From Micromonospora sp. HM5-17 (GTDB lineage Bacteria > Actinomycetota > Actinomycetes > Mycobacteriales > Micromonosporaceae), in the NCBI RefSeq assembly GCF_003762835.1, contig NZ_RJWA01000009.1:162349-226348 (forward strand): DNA of 64,000 nt, given 5' to 3'. The translations under genes and the position numbers were made by a program. Below the pieces are notes generated by a model. It was given only the letters and a program-made list of their open reading frames with translations. It was not told where the DNA came from and did not search any database. Each line of letters begins with the position of its first letter. Positions within the stretch are counted from its first letter, which is position 1. Shown piece by piece: positions 59,221 through 64,000 of this stretch.

Positions 59221-60470
59221 CCGGCGCGGTCGGCACCGGGACGCCGCCCCGGCCGGTTGGGCGGCCGCCGCGGGTGGCGCTGGTCGGGGCGAACGGACAC
59301 GGCCTCTGGCACCGCCGGATCATCGCGCCGCTGCACGAGGCCGGCCAGCTCGAACTGGTCGCGCTGGTCGACGTACGACCGGTCGAGTCGGAACCGGAGG
59401 CACCGATCCCGCCTGGCGCGGGCATCTTCACCGACCACGCCGAGATGCTGGCGGTGGCCCGCCCGGACGTGGTGGTGATCTGCTCGCCGCCGCACACCCA
59501 CCTGCCGATCGCCCTGGCAGCGCTGCGGGCCGGCGCGGATCTGCTGCTGGAGAAGCCGCCCGTACTCTCCCTGGCCGAGCATCGCGAACTGGCGGCGGCG
59601 CTGGCCGAGACCGGCCGGGTATGCCAGGTCGGCTTCCAGGCGCTGGGGTCGGCGGCGCTGGCCGAGTTGACCGCGGCGGTGGCCGCCGGCCGGCTGGGCC
59701 GGATCACCGGAATCTCCACCGTCGCCTCCTGGCAGCGCACCGACGGCTACTACGCCCGCGCCCCGTGGGCGGGGCGGCGGAGTCTGGACGGTCGTCCGGT
59801 GCTGGACGGGGTGCTGGTCAACCCGCTGGCGCACGCGGTGATGCAGAGCCTGGCCGTCGCCGAGGCCGCGGTCGCGGCCGGGATGGTGGAGCCGGCCGGC
59901 GCGCTCGACGGCGTCGCGCCGGAGTGGCCGGCCCAGGCCGAGCTGGAGCGGTACCGGGTTCGGCCGATCGAGGTGGACGACACCGCCGCGCTGCGGGTGG
60001 TCCTCGGCTGTGGGCTGTCGGTGGTGGCGGCGGTGACCCTGGCCGGCGAGGACTTCATCGCCGGTGAGGTGATCGTGCACGGTACGGCGGGCCGGGCGGT
60101 GCTGGAGTACCCGACCGACCGGCTGGCCCTGCCGGGCGAGGCGGGGCTGCGCGAGGTGCCGGGCCGGACGGGCCTGCTGGTGAACCTGCTCGCCCACCGG
60201 GCCGACCCGGCCGGTACGCCGCTGATCGCGCCGCTGGCCCGGACCGCCGGGTTCACCGCGCTGGTGGAGGTGATCCGGGCCGCGCCGGAGCCGACCCTGC
60301 TCGACGACGAGCGGCTGGTGGCGACGGGTACCGGACCCGACCGGGTCTTCACCATCCGAGGAATCAACGCGGTGCTGCGGCGAGCCGCTGCCGAGGGTGC
60401 GTTGCTCTCCGAGCTGGCGGTGCCGTGGGCGGTGAAGCCGTACCGGGCGGCGGTGGAGACGGAGGCGTAG
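59217..60470 (+). CDS. Gfo/Idh/MocA-family oxidoreductase
   Basis: A 417-residue NAD(P)-dependent oxidoreductase with an N-terminal Rossmann domain (RVALVGANGHGLWHRRII, PDVVVICSPPHTHLPIALAAL), the EKP motif in DLLLEKPPVLSLAEH, and a C-terminal domain with DGVLVNPLAHAVMQSLAVAE in place of the usual H-x3-D motif. The ATG overlaps the reductase stop (ATGA), so it is the last gene of a five-gene operon. It may act on a lactone or keto intermediate; substrate unknown. Confidence 0.85.
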   Translation: MTGAVGTGTPPRPVGRPPRVALVGANGHGLWHRRIIAPLHEAGQLELVALVDVRPVESEPEAPIPPGAGIFTDHAEMLAVARPDVVVICSPPHTHLPIALAALRAGADLLLEKPPVLSLAEHRELAAALAETGRVCQVGFQALGSAALAELTAAVAAGRLGRITGISTVASWQRTDGYYARAPWAGRRSLDGRPVLDGVLVNPLAHAVMQSLAVAEAAVAAGMVEPAGALDGVAPEWPAQAELERYRVRPIEVDDTAALRVVLGCGLSVVAAVTLAGEDFIAGEVIVHGTAGRAVLEYPTDRLALPGEAGLREVPGRTGLLVNLLAHRADPAGTPLIAPLARTAGFTALVEVIRAAPEPTLLDDERLVATGTGPDRVFTIRGINAVLRRAAAEGALLSELAVPWAVKPYRAAVETEA

Positions 60471-60629
60471 CGATCGCGGTGCCGTTGCACACGGACGGTG
60501 AACGGGCTGCAAATCGCGGGGGCGAGCGTGCGGTAGAAATCGGATCGAATACGCCACTTCTCGGCGTGGCATCGCCGAGACAATCGATATTGTGTGCATT
60601 TTCTGCAATAAATCTGCAAACGCAGCGCA

Positions 60630-60659
60630 TTGACACTGTTTGGTGCTCTTACCTACCGT
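60630..60659 (+). promoter_or_regulatory. Near-consensus sigma-A promoter before the pectate lyase remnant
   Basis: TTGACA, an 18-bp spacer and TACCGT in an AT-rich stretch. CTGCAAACGCAG (60614-60625), carrying a LacI-type TGCAAACG half-site, lies just upstream. The remaining part of 60471-60724 holds nothing else I can name. Confidence 0.6.
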
Positions 60660-60724
60660 TCCAATAACGAGGGATTTCGTATTCGTTACGCGATCCGGCA
60701 AACGGTAGGCAGACGGAGAGTGCG

Positions 60725-62312
60725 ATGCGATCGACAAGGTTGACCGCCGCCGTGGTCGGCAGCCTCGTCGCCGTGGCCTCCGGCGTCCTCGTGGCGCCCG
60801 GTCCGGTGGGGGCGAGCGGGCGAGACGCCGACCGGCTGTCCTGGGGAGCGCGTCTGCTGGGCCGGCAGATGCTGCCGGCGAACGACGGATGGGCCGCCGC
60901 CGGCCCCGGCACCACCGGCGGATCGGCGGCGGCGCCGGACCAGGCGCACGTGGTCGAGACCCGGGCGGAGCTGATCGCGGCGCTCTGCGGCGACAACGCC
61001 ACCAACGCGACCAACGCCACGCCGAAGATCATCTACGTCAAGGGGACGATCGACGGGTTCGAGGGTCCGGATGGGCGGCTGTTGAGCTGCGCCGACCTGG
61101 CCGACCCGGGGTAGTCGCTGGCGGCGTACCTGGCTGCGTACGACCCGGCGACCTGGGTCGGGTGGCCCCGTCCGGCCCGCTGGAGGAGGCCCGGGTGCGG
61201 TCGGTGGCGAACCAGACCCGGCAGACCCAGATCAACGTCGGCGCCAACACCACCATCATCGGTCTGCGCGGGGCCACCCTGCGCGGGCTGACCCTGATGG
61301 TGGACCGGGTGAGCAACGTGATCATCCGTAACCCGAATCTCGTTGACGCCCGGGACTGCTTCCCGGCGTGGTCGCCGACGGACGGGGACGCGGGGAACTG
61401 GAATTCACAATTCGATCTGGTGTCGGTACGGCGGAGCGAGAACGTCTGGATCGACCACAACACCTTTTCGGACGGCGACAACCCGGATCGCGACCTGCCG
61501 ATCTATTTCGGACGGCCGTACATGGTGCACGACGGCGCGCTGGACGTCACCCACACCGCCAGCCTGGTCACCGCGTCGTACAACCGGTTCCTCGGCCGGG
61601 ACAAGGTGATGCTGATCGGGTCGTCGAACACCGTCGGCCCGGACGTCGGCCGGCTCAACGTTACCCTGCACCACAACCTCTTCGACGGCACGCTCCAGCG
61701 GTTGCCCCGGGTACGCTTCGGCCAGGTCGACATCTACAACAACCTCTACCGCCTCGCCGGCGACGGCTTCGGTTACGCCCTCGGGGTCGGGGTCCAGTCG
61801 GCGATCTACGCCGAGAACAACTTCTTCGCCCTCGGTGCTGGCGTCACCGCGGCGGATCTGCTCTACGACTGGGGCGGCACCGTGATCACCGAGCGGGGCA
61901 CCTGGGTCCGCCCGGAGAGAGGGCTGGCCCGGCCGGTCAGCCTGCTCGACGCGTACAACGCCGAACACGACCCCGACCTCGGCGGGGACGCCGGCTGGAC
62001 GCCGACCCTGCGGGCCGGGCCGGTGCTTCCGACACCGCTGGTGCCGGTGGTCGTGCCAGCCCTCGCCGGAGCCGGCCGACTACCGGTCTGACCGTCCGCC
62101 GACCCCGGGTACGCCCCACCCTGCACACCAACGGCGTCGGACGGCAACGCCGGCGGCGGGTCCACCTCCGGCGGAAGCTGGTCAGTGACCACCGACGAAC
62201 CCCGGGGCTACCGACGGTCGGGCGGCGCAGCGACCCGTACGGCTACACCGTCGAGAACCTCGGCACCGTCAAGGCATCCGTCACCGCGGGTGCCGGCGCG
62301 GGCAGGATCTGA
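60725..62312 (+). pseudogene. Pectate lyase (PL1-type), inactivated
   Basis: The gene starts with GGAGAG, an ATG and an intact signal peptide (MRSTRLTAAVVGSLVAVASG). It reads through KIIYVKGTIDG and then meets TAG at 61112-61114 where relatives have Tyr in DPGYSLAAYL. About 40 bases on, near 61151-61158, one base is missing, and the parallel beta-helix continues in another frame with NTTIIGLRGATLRG, VWIDHNTFSDG, NVTLHHNLFDGTLQRLPRVRFG and YNNLY, ending at 62091. Beyond it, 62092-62312 keeps scrambled remains of a linker and a C-terminal tail (PYGYTVENLGTVKASVTAGAGAG). Two independent lesions argue for a true pseudogene rather than a sequencing error. Confidence 0.85.
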
Positions 62313-62447
62313 CGCCGCGCCGGGGGTCGGAAAGCCGCCCGGAAAACGGCGTCAGGCGGCCGCCTCGACCGAGGCGGCCGCCCGACGGGTGTCCGGGGAC
62401 CGGGAGCGAGCAGACCCGCGTCCGGGGACCACTCGGCTGGGTTCCGG

Positions 62448-63539
<1,092 letters not shown>

Positions 63540-63560
63540 GGTGAAGCGCTTCCTTTCACC
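63540..63560 (-). promoter_or_regulatory. Palindrome and hairpin covering the ATPase ribosome-binding site
   Basis: GAAGCGCTTC (63543-63552) is a perfect 10-bp palindrome directly before the ATG with the AGCGCT core of CebR-type sites. The outer arms GGTGAA and TTCACC (63540-63545 and 63555-63560) enclose the Shine-Dalgarno AAAGGAAG. Confidence 0.5.
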
Positions 63561-63617
63561 GGCAGGAACGTGCCGGACGATCCGAGTGAAGGAGCAACCG
63601 GTGCGTTGCCGCACCGG
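63559..63617 (-). promoter_or_regulatory. Two stem-loops in the ATPase leader
   Basis: CCGGTGCG-GCAA-CGCACCGG (63598-63617, minus strand) is an 8-bp stem with a GNRA tetraloop, and CCGGCA / TGCCGG (63559-63576) is a 6-bp stem. Both lie between the promoter and the ribosome-binding site. No known riboswitch class is recognised. Confidence 0.45.
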
Positions 63618-63677
63618 CGTTTGCGGCGGCATCCGGGCGGCCCAGGGGCAGCGTCGGGCTGTCATCCGCGTCACGCC

Positions 63678-63706
63678 ACGGTAAACGGGTTTTTCTCACA
63701 TGCCAA
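63678..63706 (-). promoter_or_regulatory. Promoter of the ATPase gene
   Basis: On the minus strand TTGGCA, a 17-bp spacer and TACCGT, giving a leader of about 130 nt. The rest of the gap to the tRNA (63707-63842) shows nothing else. Confidence 0.6.
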
Positions 63707-63842
63707 GGTCGCGCCTCCGCATTGGGACCTATCCGACGAACATTTCGGGCATCTCGGGACGGTGTTCCCGAGGCACCCGGGCCGTGCCCGAATAGTCGGT
63801 GGTGGGGGCCCATGGCGGACGTGGTAGAAGGGGATCGGTGGC

Positions 63843-63848
63843 TATGCT
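63843..63848 (+). promoter_or_regulatory. -10 hexamer of the tRNA-Thr promoter
   Basis: TATGCT stands 15 nt before the tRNA 5' end. The -35 region is not clear. Confidence 0.4.
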
Positions 63849-63863
63849 GACCACGGACATCCT

Positions 63864-63940
63864 GCCCCTGTAGCTCAGTTGGCCAGAGCACTCGCCTTGT
63901 AAGCGAGATGTCGCCGGTTCGAGCCCGGCCGGGGGCTCCA
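63864..63940 (+). tRNA. tRNA-Thr (anticodon TGT)
   Basis: Folds as a full cloverleaf: acceptor GCCCCTG / CGGGGGC (one G-T pair), D-arm GCTC..GAGC, anticodon stem CTCGC / GCGAG with loop CTTGTAA giving anticodon TGT (reads ACA), T-arm GCCGG-TTCGAGC-CCGGC, discriminator T at 63937 and an encoded CCA at 63938-63940. No integrase or attachment-site duplication is visible in the window. Confidence 0.96.
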
Positions 63941-64000
63941 GACTCACCAGGAGTGATGCGACGGGCAGCGCCGGGAGCCCACAGGGCTGACAGCAACGCC

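Noticed and set aside
63559..63670. Known riboswitch in the ATPase leader
   Set aside because: Two simple hairpins are present but no conserved core of any class I know.
63864..63940. tRNA-Thr as an attachment site of an integrated element
   Set aside because: No integrase gene and no second copy of the tRNA 3' end was seen in the window.

Overview
The window is a very GC-rich actinobacterial chromosome segment. I place it in the Micromonosporaceae (Micromonospora/Actinoplanes-like) because of the disA-radA-lpqE and carD-ispD-ispF / cysS-rlmB blocks, the many GTG starts, an AfsR-type SARP, a DUF397 protein, and a short type III polyketide locus of the kind known from Actinoplanes. I saw no integrase, transposase or phage gene.

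Layout. 0-4.3 kb: end of a secreted protein, then disA (c-di-AMP synthase), radA and an LpqE-like lipoprotein on the minus strand. 4.4-8.8 kb: a compact natural-product locus with a UbiA prenyltransferase, a UbiG/COQ3-like O-methyltransferase, an acyl-CoA-dehydrogenase-like flavoprotein and a type III PKS, resembling the alkyl-O-prenyl-methoxyhydroquinone locus of Actinoplanes. 9-12 kb: a membrane thioredoxin-like protein, carD, ispD, ispF. 12-25.7 kb: small accessory genes and a dispersed tyrosine catabolic set: hmgA, an unknown protein coupled to fumarylacetoacetase, and an hppD-RDD-RDD-aminotransferase operon facing an Lrp regulator. 25.5-40.4 kb: ArsR/MFS pair, beta-propeller protein, class I fumarase, large SARP regulator, class II fumarase, HAD phosphatase, IclR, and a TetR/FAD-monooxygenase pair. 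40.6-44.1 kb: cysS-rlmB and two small genes. 44.4-47.4 kb: an Hsp70-ATPase/membrane/propeller fusion. 47.6-63.5 kb: an acid-sugar (probably pectin/hexuronate) region with a CUT1 ABC importer and LacI repressor on the minus strand, a divergent five-gene catabolic operon (oxidoreductase, uronate isomerase, fuconate-dehydratase-type enolase, hexuronate reductase, oxidoreductase), a broken pectate lyase and an MsiK/UgpC-type ATPase. It ends with tRNA-Thr(TGT).

How it works together. The tyrosine genes would run Tyr -> 4-hydroxyphenylpyruvate -> homogentisate -> maleylacetoacetate -> fumarylacetoacetate -> fumarate + acetoacetate; no recognisable maleylacetoacetate isomerase is present, and an uncharacterised protein sits where it might be. 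In the sugar region the importer operon has no ATPase, but the distant ATPase gene carries a palindrome with the same AGCGCT core as one site in the lacI intergenic region.

Two patterns recur. Many genes seem to be expressed as leaderless mRNAs, with a TANNNT hexamer 6-8 nt before the start codon. The regulator/target pairs also carry clear palindromic operators in their intergenic regions. All assignments come from reading the sequence and from family knowledge; no database search was run.
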